The notes beneath the pieces are model-generated. The model saw nothing but the letters and a program-made list of their open reading frames with translations. It was not told where the DNA came from and did not search any database. From positions 39,892,737 through 39,956,736 of the forward strand of contig CM043869.1 of the NCBI GenBank assembly GCA_023846275.1: a DNA stretch of 64,000 nt. The letters run 5' to 3'. Both the position numbers and the translations under genes were made by a program. This document shows, one piece after another, positions 1 to 13,599 of the stretch. The stretch comes from Vanilla planifolia (Eukaryota; Streptophyta; Magnoliopsida; Asparagales; Orchidaceae). Position 1 is the first letter of the stretch. Every line of letters begins with the position of its first letter.

Positions 1-1036
1 AATAAGTAGGATTAAGTCAAGATATGATACTTGAATCGAAGACAAAATAATTCCCTTGTGGCTTTCTATGGCCATTTGTATTTTGTAATTTGCATATGGT
101 TCATGAATCTTCCACGGCATGTGCAAGCGCAGTGAATGCAACGTGATGAGGTAAAATGCTTAGCAGAAGTTGTTGTGCCTTGAAAAGAAGGAAAGCAGAT
201 GTCTACATCACAAAAAGCTTTACATGAAAAATGAACCAAGGTTACAATACCATGGCATTCCCTCGCTGGGAAATACAATCCTTCTCTTGACAGTAGTTGG
301 GTCATTAATGAGCATCAGTTATTGCAGCAAAAAAAAATTTACTTTTACACATTGTTTCTAAGTTAAGATGATTTATGTAAATGTAATATTTTAACTCAGA
401 AAATTAAATATAATACTAAAAGACTATAATTTTGTCCTTTGAAATTATTATCAACAACCTATATTATTTTTTTTATTTTAATCATTTCATAATATAAAAA
501 AGGGATAAATTAATATTACATTCAAGAATTTTGGCTATGTAAGGGGACCTTTGGCTAAGAATAAGCCAACGAAGAATCTTCCAATGTGGTTGGAAGGATA
601 ATATTAAAGACATCAAGTATTAGAGAAAATTGAAGAACAAAATTGATAAAAACAATAAACTAAAAGGTTTGAACTAAAACATGTTTCAAAATATCTTCCA
701 AATCAACCAGACTCATCCAGCAAGAAGACTGGACCCATCAATTGCACCTATAATTCAATGCGAGTTTGTGTTCAAATCTAAAGCATGATGAGCTGAGAAC
801 AAAGTCTTCTATTAAAAAAAAAATTACAAAAATGCTTCAAGCAATGGACAGAAAGATCCAAGGAATCAAACATATCAACTACATTTCAAACATTACTAGC
901 TTAGCATAAAACAAGTTCGTACAGCCAATCTTCCAACTATATAAAAATTTCCAATGGACATAAACGGCATGCCCATTTGTTAACTCATGGAAGAAGACGA
1001 GAGTCACCATTTAGGAATGAATTGAAAGACCTAACA
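1..1036. other. 3' flank of the WD40 gene, no gene recognised
   Basis: AT-rich sequence downstream of the WD40 stop codon. The first few hundred bases past the stop (about 1036 down to 800) probably hold the 3' untranslated region. A short minus-strand open frame at 66-305 matches no family I know, and the opposite strand is also open there, so I do not call it a gene. Confidence 0.5.
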
Positions 1037-4000
1037 TTATATTGATGACCCAGTAAGACAAGTCAGCCTAGATTTTGTGTTAGACTCAGCTAAAGGAGTC
1101 GGTTTCTCTTTAGAGATCATTCGTAAATCCCATACTCGTATGACGCCATCAGAGGAGGCCGAAGCCAGGTAAAAGGATTCTTCCGAGGATCCAGAATTAG
1201 TACGCTTGAAAATAGCAAGACCTTTCACACGTGTGGAATGAGCGCCATCGATGCAATACGCAACTTTTCCACTTAATGTATCCCATGCAACAACATTTTT
1301 ATCCTCTCCACCAGCAAATAAAATACCACTCTGCAATATTTAGTGCAATTAAAAAACACACACACAAGTAAACATCCGAAAGATGGAATGAAAAAAATAG
1401 TCGATATTTTTTTGTGATTGAAGACAATTTTCTATTTTGGAAAACAATAACACCAAAAGAATTCGTAGAGCGATTCTTTCATAAAAAAAAAACCACAAAA
1501 AAGTGACACATATCTACTCAAACAAAAATTAAGCTTAATGCTTGCTGAGTCCAAGTGATAAGCTTCACATCAAAAGATGAGTAGTGCGGAATAAAGTACT
1601 ACGAAGTTACGAAGCATGTTGTGGGTAGTATAATTGAGGAAGCAATATGGATAGAAAGATTCAAATTAGTTTGCTTAAGAAATTAGATGTGAAAAAGAGA
1701 GAGAGATTCTTATATGCTATATTGATATAAAAAGAGAAAAAAATTGAAGATTAGCCACATGAAGTGCAGTAAGAATAATTACTAGAATCTACTTTGGAAA
1801 GTATATGAAGTTTGGTGCATGTTTTCAGAAGCTTTATATTAGTAGTATAATCTGATAAGACTTGTAGGAATTTAACAACACAAGGATAATTTTTTGTTAA
1901 ACGTGTTTGTACACTTGAGGTTTAACTTCTTGTTGAACCTTCGATTCTCGTTGTTTCACTGATAATCTTGTTCCAGCCAATTATAAAGGGAAAAAGATTA
2001 TGTGGTTATGGTTTGAAATTATGAAGGTGATTAAACATAGATTACATCATGAACTTATGACAAAAATCAGTTTAGTTATATGTCAATAAAATAAACATTA
2101 TTTTTTTTAAAGAAATAGCATAAAGTTTGGTAAAGTTCAAGAGAGAAAAGAACAAATTTGTTTGAATTTAGTGGACTTCAAATAAGCACACAATAAGGTT
2201 CCAAAGTACTTGAGAAGGGTTTTAAAAGAAAGGAACTTGGTAGTATTTGGTTTCACTTTTACTACTCTGTAGTCCTTAGGATTGTCAGATTGAGAAGAAT
2301 AATCTTGACAAAGGTCATTAACCCTAGAGTAGGACAAGTATTCCTTTTTCTATCCCCCAAATGCAGTACATAGCTATGGCTAATAAGGCGTAGTTGTGAT
2401 GGTCCTGACCAATGCGAACCTCCATTTAATAGGATTCTCCACCAAATCAATCTGGCAAGACTTGCTCATCTCTGCACAAAGACTAGTAATAATTGATCAA
2501 GTTGACGATAAAGAAGTAGCGCATGACTAGCTTCCTCTCAATCCCTCCAAACCTATAAGTAATCCAACATAAAGTTGATCCCACCCAAAGAGAGCTAAGA
2601 AATAATAGGAAGAGTCTTATGACACCCTCCAAAGAAAGGTGAAATCTTATGGCTGAGCATAGAACTGCTGTGTTCCATGCCCAAAGAGCTACAAAAAAAG
2701 ACATTAATGTTCTTTCAAGAATGCTCAGTACAACTTCATGCCAAAGAATTACTAGATTCAGGAGTTGCACTATGAGTCCCCTAAATTCAACTCACCAAGC
2801 TAGCACCATAATGTGTCGATAACATGTCATGACACCAACCAACTTGGTAAAAACAAAAAACCAATTGAGCTGTCAAGGAGACCAACCTCCATGTTCAAAA
2901 AGGTGAGCCACCAATCCAATGGTAAGGACACAATCCAATTATCAGTCATGGTAGCCATTGTAGCTCCATCATCCATCAACCAAATAGTGTGCTATGAAGT
3001 AATCTCCCCAATCAAATATATGATCTTCCAAATGGATGACTCATGTCTAACAACTCAGAACATAAGTATACTATCCACATGGCCCAAAAGGCTCTGAATC
3101 CAAAGAGAGCTCTCCCGTCAAAGATCTGTCTAGTGTGCTGAGTCACAAAGGCTAGTCGCCACTAGTTGAGACAATGAGTTCCTAGTCCTCAATTTGCTTT
3201 AGTTTAGTTAACTAATCCCAATAAACATAATGTAAAGACCCATGGACAAAAATGACAATCGAAGGAAAAGACCAAATAAGCCACTCAATAGAGGATAACA
3301 CCCCCATAAGCATAACAACATGGTTCATATTGAATACTAAAATGACAAAAAGAATATAATTTGCCAAAACCACCAGATCAACCTATGATAGGGAGCAAAC
3401 ACACAACTAGTAATCCAGCACATCACATTCTGAATCACATAATGGAAGTCCATTTTTTGACACCCCTAGGTAATCCAAAAAGATAGCAAATATGGCCTAA
3501 TGTATATCCAATTTGCTCAGACCTCCTCTTACTGAAGAAGACAATGGACTTTGGAGGATTAAAAAAATAACCTTTAAACAGAGAACAACTCCAATACTTG
3601 GGTGAATCTCTATAATTGAAACAGAAGTAGTTGGCCCAAATACCTAAGGGATCAATCAGCCACATACTTGTTGGAAGCTGCATATAAAGAGTCATGTTGA
3701 CACGTACCCAACAGCAAGAGCTGCCCTTTCCATTGCAGTAGTGACTCCATCCAATTGCAGCAAGACCCTGATTGCACTAGCAATTCATACAAAACTTTCT
3801 TGGCCCCAAGTAAAGCAGGAGAAGATCAGAAGATGAATCTATACCAATGTAGTCATTATAGCAAAAAAGTTGGGACAAAATTGCAGGGACCACACATATA
3901 GCCCTGGAACCTACCCAACAATTATCCATGGGTCACCATGTCAAACAAAGTCACAATCCACCAAGTTATCAAAATGAAGTAGGATGCAATCATGGTCCAA

Positions 4001-7000
4001 GTCGATTACAACCTGCAAAGTATCCCCATCATCTCTTTAGTTCTTTTGCAATCCATGAAAAGAAAAATGAACCCCATAAATGCATCCCACCAGGCCATTA
4101 GAATGAGCAACAGGTCCCCTATCACATGCAATGGGAGAGATAGCAATTACACCATTATGAATAAAGGATTTGCCCATAAGAACCAATTTTGAAATGTCCA
4201 CATTACTTAGTTGGATAACCATCAACCTAAAACTAACAACAACAGACACCCTCATATGCCTAAACAGTAAACTGGCATTTTGATTAAGAGAGCTCCCACA
4301 CAATGCTTCAATGAAACTCGTTGGGGTATTTCTAAGAATGAGTTAAGTGTACTTCTCATAATCAAGTGACGTAGTGATTAAGAAATTTCTACAATCATCT
4401 TCAATGCATACATCATAATGCTTCACAACTGACTTGGTTGAATAAAAAATTAGGAAATCTTTCTCCACTTTTACATCAAGAATTAGGAATTAAGGAAAAC
4501 AGATTTTCCTTTCATGCACAATACCCTCATCTTCCCCATCTTCCTCTTATGGCACAAAACAATCACCCCCATGGCCTCATCCTCATAAAGTTTCCCAGCT
4601 TCCACCAATCTCAATACTACCAATGCTACACCCCTTGGAAGCCCCTAGCACATCATTCTTATCAACAATCATAGCAAAATCCCCCAGATCATGCGCCAGT
4701 ACCGGAACCACTTGTTGCGTTGCCCCATCCCAAATGTGAATTCTTTTCACCTTAGTCCCCGACATCCCTCCTAAAACAACCCCCACAAGAGAACACACCA
4801 ACGAACAAGACTTTACCCTACCCCACCTACCAACAACAATGCTAAATGCTTAGGGCTAATGCTGCACATGAGCTACCAAAGCCTAGAACCATTGCTGCTG
4901 CCAAGTGACAACGTAGCCACGCACACCTTGAAGTTTCCTAATCACCACAAACCTTAGTAGAGCACTTTGAAACCACTACAAATTTAGTGCTTTTTTAATT
5001 TTTAAAGGAAAGCATGTCCACTAAAATGAGTTGTACTTTCAAGGGCATGGTCCTTCTTGCATGCAAAATACGAAGAATATTGCTTCAATCGAGTTTGTGC
5101 TAATTCGAAGTTGACATGGAGTGGACATACAGCTAGATAGAATGGGAATTCTTCTTTTTAATGTCCCATCCATTTGACTTAATGGAATTTTGGTGTGCTT
5201 GGAAACTAACATGTGTGAAGTGGTCAAGGTTTTCTCTCTTAATCAATGGTAGGAGCTATGAGTGAATTAAGACTTATTGCAAGTTTAAATAAGGAAATGC
5301 CATATCCCTTTATATTTTATTCTTTGTTTTGAGTAGCTTTCACTACTTAACAAATCAACAATGGAATAGTAGGCCCTTCTTGGGAATTGATTTCATTATT
5401 AGAAACTCTTGTTTCTCTTTCTTTTTTTGATCTCACAATGAGAGAATTAGCATCGAAAGTGGTGTGCTTGCAGGATTGTGTTGTGTTTGCGGACCTTGAT
5501 TATGTGCTCTAGAAGTGCAAATTTTTATGTCACCATTTACCCTAAAGCATATTTCATATTGATTTTGCTACATTGACGACCAATACAATGGGGTTTCCTA
5601 AATTATTTGACCTCTCAAGTTACCAGAGTCTAGTCGTGTTATAGCATTTATTATATGATTCCCATGTAAAACATATGGAGAGCCCAAAATGGTAAGGAAC
5701 ATGAAAAATAGTTTTCATCTCATCATTGGTTACATTGCATCCCTTGTTTGAAGCTTTATAGTAGAGAATTGGGATCATGCAAATAAATCAATCTTCTTTG
5801 TATTGGAATTCCCTTCCCAATCAGATCAAAATAAGTTTGACAATTATGTAAAGCAAAATAGTTTTATTGGCGTGAGTAAATTCATTACACATTAACATGA
5901 TAACCTTATTGAAGTAGCCAGCAAGTTGATATATTTTGAAGTGATTTCTATGGTATGAGTGGAGGGGAACCATGTAGAATGCCTAGACAAGTATCAGTTC
6001 AACCATGCAAAATAAATCTAGCTCAAGGGTGATGGAGGAGATGATTTGAGCAATTAAAGACAATAGATTTCTGTAGGAGATAGTTATCATTTTGCCTACT
6101 TTTACACACCATGGTTTACTCATGAATACATGAATGCTAACTGCACTACTGATTTTATAACTACTGTGGCAACGAGTGGTGACTTTTTGTAGAATAAAAT
6201 TCCTCTAACCAATCTAAATTTTGTGTGATCATTAGTAAGGACTACAACTTTTGTACTTAGTGTCTACTAAAATTTAGGCATAGGCTCTTTCTTAAACAAG
6301 CAAGATCCTTAGTCAAAGATATTAACAAAAAAGCTCATTAGAAGTGACATATGTTTGTCTTAGAAAGAATTAATAAATATCTTCCATTACACTTTGATTA
6401 TATCAAGCCAAGCTTTAAATGTTTTTAATATGCAAATTCAATATAAAATGTGATGTTATATACTTTTTATGAAAGATATTCTTCACACGTAAGCCCAAGG
6501 AATTGATTGAAACAACACTCAAGTTGCAAAGAACTACTTTAGAGTCTTAAAAGGTTTCATGAATATATAACTAAATATATGTAATGAACCCTAAGAAAAA
6601 AATCTCTGCATTGTAAAGAAGTTAATTTATGATCATGAGACCATGACATCATAATAGTGAGTATTTTTAATAGCTATGCATATCATACATCATGATGATC
6701 AAAAACATTAACATTTCATAAATAGGATTAAGAGAAGGGGGGATGAAATGAAATTCAGCTAATGTGCTATGTAATGAGGGCATTCTGTGCAAACTTAATG
6801 TTGTTTAATAACAATACTAAAAGAAAAAAATATTATATCATGCAAAATATTAGAATGCAAAAGAAAAGTACATAAACAACAAATAGAAGCCCAAAATGAT
6901 TTGTGATTCAAATTATAAAAACATAGTTGAAAATTGTATATTGGATCATTTAGAATGAAAAGTCTATCAAAAAACACAACAATGCAATCATGTTGCAAGC

Positions 7001-10000
7001 TAAAGTTCACATAGATTACAAATCGAACTCCAATTGATCATGATCAAGACTACTGAATCTAGATCACATTTCCATAATCATTAATGCTCCTCATTCCCAA
7101 AATCGAACCATTACTAAGATGAGCTTATCAAGAGCATTCACTTGGAGTCGATAATTCTCAAAACACTTCCTATAGACATAGATCAAGATAAGAGTAGCAT
7201 AACCCATATGGTCTCTATTAAAAAAATCACATCATGGCTGGCTAGAAATCCTATGAGACTCTTTTACCTTGCTTCAACCAAAAGTCATAGAGGGTATATT
7301 AGGGTGGTTCGAGAGAATAGGCTTGTTTTGAATAATCTAATTTGCTACACTTACGGAGAGAAAAGATTATTGTTTTGAGATTAAATTTGCATTCTAAGGC
7401 ACAAGGTCAATCAAAGAATTTCACCACTTCTATCTCCTCTTTATCTCCTCTACACCTTTCCTTCCTTTGAAGCCAAGTTCAAAGTTCTGAACACTAGAAG
7501 GCTATTGTCAAGTATCTCCAACAAGTTAAAAATTACTCTGCTACTTAGTCACCTACCACTAACACATTGATTGTTGGAAGTTATCTACAAAGGATAAATT
7601 TCCTATATAATTAAGCAATAAATTCAGATGTTCTTCACTTCACTCCCTATCATGAATCCAAGAAGAAGCCATCTGAAACCTCGAAAGGGCAACGTTCATC
7701 ATCATAAGCTTCATCCCATTCAATGTTCTCTCACTCTCACAATACCTTGCTAACCACAGAACAACAAGAAACTAGTATTACTATGTCTTCTAGCAAAATC
7801 ATATGCAAATTAAAATCAAATCTATCTTAGACAAGAAGGGAAAAGAACTCAAGAGGTGTGACTTAGATACTACTTGCATAGTAAAACTAGCTTCTTTTTG
7901 AAACCACTAGCTTTAAGTACATAGCATCTCAAGTCTTGAGGAAAAGAAAAAATGGAGCACATAAGAAATCTACATAAGATCCATCAACAACCAAGTTATA
8001 GCCTCCAATCAATCCACTTATGCATTGGAACTAAACCTAAATGAAGATGCTATGATTGTTAAGTGACTATACATTATAGATTAACACCAATATTGTATGC
8101 AGCAAGGTTGGCATGGCTCAAAGGAGGATAAGTTTAATAAAAATAAACTTGAATAGTTTGGGCATATAAAATTATACATTGGTAAATTTTATGTCTAAAA
8201 CTTTTCATGTAAAAAAGACGAGAACAAAGAAAAGGGGAATGACAAGACCATACAAAACTACCTTGCATTTTTATATGCTATTTCATTCTTATAATCATAA
8301 ACCTCGTCTAAAAATTGTCCACAAATAAACTCTATAGATTCTTCTTGCATATTATTTATTATTTAATAATAATATTAATATGCTAAGAAAGAAAATAAAT
8401 TAAAGTAGCAATTATGAATAAAAAAACATTGAAGTCTATGAGGCTTCATCTTAATATATATAGAACAAAATATATGGAATATAAGTTTAGTCATAATAGG
8501 AGTAAAAAGAATTCAAAGATTTTACTATCTTATGCTAACACTCTAAAATGAAAAAGAAATTAATAGGGATATTAACAATAGAATTCATGAGGTTAGACAA
8601 AATGGAAAAGCAACTTTGGTATGTCGCATAATCGAAACATCCTAGTTAAGATTGAAGATAAGTTATATACAACAATATTATGATACTTAAGATTGACCTA
8701 TGAAGACAAAACATACACATATAATTATTAATGTAGAGACATAAATATCGTGATGGATAAGTGGCTCTACTTGAAAGAATATAAATATAAATAAGTGCAT
8801 ATAACATACCATCAATGTACCAACAAAAATGGATATGTTTAAGGAGATTAGGCTAGATGGATCAGACATTTTCTCTCATAAAGAAGATGTGACTTCTCAA
8901 AATTATACTATAAATAAGGGAAAATATAAGCGTAAAAGAAATAATAAGAGACTATTAGAAAAGAGTTTTTTTTAAGATATTAAGGAAGAGTTATTAATAA
9001 ATAAAGCTCAATATTGCTAAATGATTAGCATAATTAACTCTACTTAGTGGGATTAAATTCTACATTTGTATCATTATTATTCTTGTCATTCAGGATTGCA
9101 CAAAATATTGACTAGAATTCGTAAGTTTAGTTGCAAAACATAATATTGATTATTATTTCCTCCTCTTTGCATATCTTCTAATTGAATGTTACCCAAAAAA
9201 AAAAAAGAAAATCAAACTTATTTCAAAACTTTACTAAACATATGCTCCAAGTTTCTCTCCAATACAATAAATTCTCACTTCATTCTTCCTAATTTTATTG
9301 TATAAAAATATGTAATTAATGTCACCTTAAACTTGAATAAAAATAAGTTAATTGTCACACATCACTTAATATATTAAAATCGGTCAAAATCCATCTCCAC
9401 AAAGTTTTTGAGTCCCACAACATTATCATCCTTTACATAACATTCTTTTTCCTGAGTATAATGTAATTCACCAATATTAACATAATTTGTAACAAACAAT
9501 TCATTCCTAAACATAACAAAACTATAACTTAAAAACATACATTTTTACTGAAATATCACCCCAATTTGCTAGAGTTCTAATAGGAGACTCACAAGGTTAC
9601 ACTACCCTTTTAATCATTCATTTCAAAGTAGAAGATCTAATGTTTATTGTATAAATCTATAGAATACATCACACAATATTAGTTTTCACCCTAAAAGAAC
9701 TTCTCCCTTTGACCTTGATTTAATTCTACAAAATGTTTGATTTCATGTTTTGTCAATATCTTCATCCAAGGATAATAACTTGATTGATGCCCTTCATTCC
9801 TTTGCCAATTTATATGCATTTTCATACATTTCACCTTTCTTATTACCTAGTGTACTACCTAAATCATTACAAAATATGAACTGAATGATTGGCTTCTTTG
9901 TAAGTCATTTAGCCTCTTCATAAATCTTAAGTACCATCTGGATTTCTCTAATTCTAGTACTTAGAAAACCATCAAATAACTAAAATAAATCAAACGTAAG

Positions 10001-10920
10001 AAGTCAAAATTTAAAATTTAATAAATTTACCATAGCCACTTACCAAATGCAATGCATACGAATGAACAACAACAATGCTCATTTTTAATACCCGTAATCC
10101 TTCTGCATATTAGCTTTTAGTATACATACAAGAAAGCCCATGTACTTCTTCAACTGAGTTCTCCATTCATACACTTCACTATAGTGAAGCTAAAAAGTTT
10201 CTTAATTGCTTAATATCAAAATAAATTAACGATTTAGAGATCAAGAGAAATACGATTCCATACCTCGCCCGTGGCAATGCAGAGGACCCGCTTCTGGCAG
10301 CTCATTTCGTGTACAATCTTTGCATCCTTTGCATCATGTGCGCTGATCCTCTCTTCTGCAACCATGTAGAACCTCTCCTCCGACCCATACCTTACAATAG
10401 TTGCCTCGCGATCCAGATGGCAGGAGAAGCTCCGCCGCCCTCTCACCAAATTAACCATCGCCAGGCATGAATCCCGCCCAACAGTGAGAGCGAGGCGGCC
10501 CGATGGATGCAATGCGAGGTCTGAAACACCACGACGGTGTACGGGGATAGTCTTGAGGTGAACAATCGGATCAGCGTCGAAGATGCACACGTTTCCATCT
10601 TCGGCAGCGCTGATGAGGTTTCGCGGAAGAGAAGGGGCAAGGGGACAAGTATAGAAAGCTAGAGCTGTCACAGCGCCAGAATGGTCTATGAGGGAACCGA
10701 TCTCGGAGTGGGACGCGAGGTCGTAAATCTTGATGGTGTCGTCCGCGCCACCGGATGCAGCGATGGGACCAGCGGTGGCGACGGACTTGATTGGACCGCC
10801 GTGGGAGGAGTACGAGAAGACTTGGTTTAGGGATAGGGTTTTGGAAGCAGCGGAGGAGGTTAGGTTTTTAACTGAGAAACCCCAGATGTACTTCTCGTAA
10901 GAACCCGCCACCAGAGTCAT
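1037..10920 (-). CDS. WD40-repeat protein, PAK1IP1/MAK11-like, two exons with an 8.9 kb intron
   Basis: Exon 1 is 10264-10920 (219 codons, ATG at 10920). Exon 2 is 1037-1330 (97 codons plus stop). The donor after codon GAG at 10264 and the acceptor TTGCAG ending at 1331 are both phase 0, so the joined protein is 316 residues and reads through ATGE-SGILFAGGEDKN. WD-type blades are visible: GADDTIKIYDL, AEDGNVCIFDA, GGEDKNVVAWDT and SSDGVIRVWDL, each ending in the usual hydrophobic-D pattern. The family (yeast Mak11, animal PAK1IP1) is nucleolar and acts in 60S ribosomal subunit assembly; animal members also bind PAK kinase. At 316 residues it is slightly short for the family, and the C-terminus lacks the long basic tail seen in animals. 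Exon 1 is GC-rich while the intron is AT-rich and holds LINE remains. Family assignment is firm; the plant role is inferred. Confidence 0.9.
2262..4000 (-). mobile_element. Degenerate L1-type LINE fragment inside the WD40 intron
   Basis: Read on the minus strand, broken frames resemble the second half of a plant LINE reverse transcriptase. At 3435-3620 FNPPKSIVFFSKRRSEQ matches the usual motif after the YADD palm (x-N-x-x-KS-x-VFFS). At 2483-2770 the text MSFFVALW, then FLLFLSSLW, then YRFGGIERKL follows the LINE thumb and zf-RVT order (MSLF.IP, FLWG, GGLGIR.L). WWRILLNGG at about 2430 fits the following LW-x-x-(I/V)L segment. Stops and frameshifts occur throughout, so it is dead. Segments upstream (4037-4801) are open in places but I could not place them. 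The element lies in the same orientation as the host gene. Boundaries are not resolved. Confidence 0.55.
4801..10263. other. Rest of the WD40 intron, AT-rich, unassigned
   Basis: This is the 5' portion of the intron in gene orientation. I see scattered short open frames (for example 7142-7378 plus and 6795-7010 minus) but no recognisable domain, tandem repeat or terminal repeat. Its composition resembles old, eroded transposon sequence, but I cannot name a family. Confidence 0.4.
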
Positions 10921-11300
10921 CTCTGCGCCTCTGCCTCTCGGCTGCCCTCGCGAACCGTAAATATGGTTGGTTTTTTTTTTTTTTTTTTTTTTTTTTTGCC
11001 GGTTTATTTATTACTAAAAAAAGAATAGCGAAATATAGTAGATTTGTTAACCATATATTTAATGGGTGACTCAAATAATGGTTTTATAAATTTTATTTTT
11101 GAAACGAAATTTTCAAGCGTTTCAATGGGTTTGTTTATAATTTTTAAAAAAATGGGTATTACTTGTAAATGTAATAAGTAAAAAAGAATTTAAATTGGTA
11201 ATTGACAAAAATGGCTAAATAAGTTTAGCTTAATAATGATTACGGTAGGCCAAAAAAAAAAAAAAAAAACTGTAAATGAGCAAGTTACATCGGAGATTGG
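10921..11300. other. Upstream region of the WD40 gene, with a poly-T run
   Basis: A short GC-rich leader (10921-10965) precedes the ATG of the minus-strand WD40 gene. It is followed by a 27-base T run at 10971-10997 and then AT-rich sequence. On the gene strand the run is poly-A, directly upstream of the transcript, and may act as a nucleosome-poor promoter element. A second A run lies near 11250. No TATA element can be called with confidence. Confidence 0.5.
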
Positions 11301-11640
11301 ACCGCGCTAACTTATGAAGGAACCGTCCCGGCTTGGATACGGGCTCGGCGAAGATGATCGCGATGCTGGGACGAAGCACAGGTCTTCGACCTCCGATCCC
11401 CATACGGCGTCCTCTTCGACAATGGTATCAAGCCCCGTCGCTACCCGCTGTCTTCTCACAACCCGGTGGAGCTGCGATGGCGCCACCGCTGCAAAGGGGG
11501 CCTTGGGTGACGGTGGGGTAGGCCAGGCCGCAGATACCTCAACGGAGAGAAGCTCGCTGGAGAGGTGGGTGGCCGCTACCTGATTTCCGGCCATTTTCCC
11601 TTCTGGCGACGGGTATGAGAGGACTTCCTTCTTGTCCTTT
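11285..11640. other. GC-rich island with overlapping open frames, unrecognised
   Basis: A sharp GC-rich block between AT-rich flanks. It holds a complete 95-codon frame on the minus strand (11307-11594) and a complete 89-codon frame on the plus strand (11314-11583). Neither translation matches a family I know, and both being open is expected in GC-rich DNA with few stops. It lies about 370 bases upstream of the WD40 start, so it could be the first exon or promoter of a divergent gene, or a captured exon fragment. Confidence 0.4.
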
Positions 11641-13280
11641 TTTACGTTTTTCTCTCCCTTAAATTGCTAATTGGTGAGGAAACTTTCTATGGAGAGGATA
11701 AACTGGGAAGCATTCCGTAGAATTGACAAAAAAATCATAATGATGACGATTGGACGAGAGCAATTTTCGGGCGTCTAATTTCTGCATTTACTCAATGGTT
11801 AGTTTTGATTTCCTTTTATAAATAGATTCATAATGTGGCAAATTTTAGAAAGAAAGAAGATTGAAAGAGCACGTACGCATGACTTGCGCATAATTATTCA
11901 GGTGCTCTGTCTCTCATCAGGATGCTGTTGCTGTTTACAAAAGAATTTTGAAAGAAGTTTTTGGAAGAAATTTTTTGAAAAGATAATATGAGCTTAAAAA
12001 AAGAGTTTTTACTGTTGTCAAAAATGTTCTTTTAACAGAATTTTCAAAAAAAGATGGGAGTTTTTTTGGGGCCGAAGTATCGAAATTTCTAGTTTATATG
12101 AAGAGTATAACTAATGCACAATTAAGTATTAAATCCTCAAATGGTGTTTTTTGTCCCACCTTACCTTGTGGTAATGATCCAAAATCCAGCTTAGACCATG
12201 CTTGATACAATGATGGCCTCACCACTGAGATGCAGCTGCACTACCAGCGGTTTATTGTTGGCCTCACGAGGGATCATCACCATTATGATAGTGTATCCTT
12301 TTCTTAAAAGATCAAATGGTAGTTTGCCATCTACACAAATTCATCCAAAACTATTTTTCAATGACGGTTTATCAGGCATCAGGCTGATACGATAGCATTT
12401 TCTAGAAATAGTTTCCAATCTTATTGTGTTTTGTCCACAAAAATTGCACCATTAATGGCACTGTACTTGTTCTGAATATGCATTGACTTGAAAGTTTGGT
12501 TTGTTAGTTGGATGATTTGTTCTACTGCATTCCTGCATCTTGTATCCTTTTCTTAAAATCAAGTACTCAACAGCATGTCATGGGTGTTGCATGCATGCTG
12601 GTGAACCTCAATCTGATTACTACCATGTAGATGGAGCAAACGGGCTCATGATCTTCATCCTCCACTCTAGGTACTGATTGTGGATGCTGAATTTCTTTGT
12701 ACCTATTTTTTTAATAAAAAATATATCTTTTAAGAACTTATTTCAAAAATAATTTTTCTCTGCTGCAATATCATGGCAAACTAATACTTAACCTATGTCT
12801 AAACTTTGCTTGGACAAGCCATATTTATTACGATTTTAGGATATGTATCCTTCTTTGTGCTTATTAAATGGTTCATGAAAGAAAAACCATGGTTAAACTT
12901 TACTTTGTGTTGATGTGACATTTGGTATGATGTGTACCAGAGATCTACGAGTTTTTAATGTACGAAGATCAATTCAAGATAGAAGATAACATGGAGGATT
13001 GATTAATCTTGAATCAATTGCATGCCCTGATGAATCCATTATAGTAGACCATCTTTGTTACATCATTTATAACCTCTTTTTTCACATTACAATAGGTTCA
13101 AATAAAAAACATATTTTTTTTTTAAATGAAGAAAGGTGAATAATTCAAAAGTAGTGGTATTCAAAACAAATTGCAATTTGATAAGGTTCAGGTTCTATCT
13201 AAAAAATCTAGTGATTATAAACCAATAGGATTTTTTTTCGTTGTCAGTCTATCTTATGATTGTTGACTTTCTCAATTGAT
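11640..13280. other. Intergenic sequence, no gene recognised
   Basis: AT-rich DNA. A short stretch near 12190-12300 has lower AT content and a readable plus-strand frame of about 30 codons without a known match. Nothing else stands out. Confidence 0.4.
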
Positions 13281-13290
13281 CGTAAACATT

Positions 13291-13560
13291 TTCTTCCATT
13301 TCAAGGGAACTTTAAACCTCCCTTTTATGTGCAGTGGATGTACCCTTTTTTTCATTTCAATAGAGAGTGACTTCTTTCATTTTGAAATGCAATGGAGGTG
13401 ATCATATCTTTTTCATTTCAATGTAAGTCTTGCCTCCAATTGCTATGTGAATGGAGGTTTATATCTTTCCTTTCAATGGAGTATGACCTCTCAAATTTCT
13501 ATGCATTAGAGATCGTTATCACTTCTTGCATATCAAGTGGTTATTTCCACAATATAATAA
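13291..13560. repeat. Decayed minisatellite, about five copies of a 53-64 bp unit
   Basis: The motif CTTT(T)-CATTTCAATG-GAG, followed by a GACCTC-like box, a TGCAATGGAGGT-like box and ATAT, recurs with starts near 13291, 13344, 13408, 13465 and 13521. Spacings are 53, 64, 57 and 56 bases. Copies differ from each other by many substitutions, so the array is old. The longest identities are CATTTCAAT in copies two and three and AATGGAGGT in the same two copies. A plus-strand open frame at 13392-13598 is only a reading through this repeat. Confidence 0.65.
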
Positions 13561-13599
13561 TCACAATTTCGAGCCAAGGAACCCATGTTCCTAAATAGG

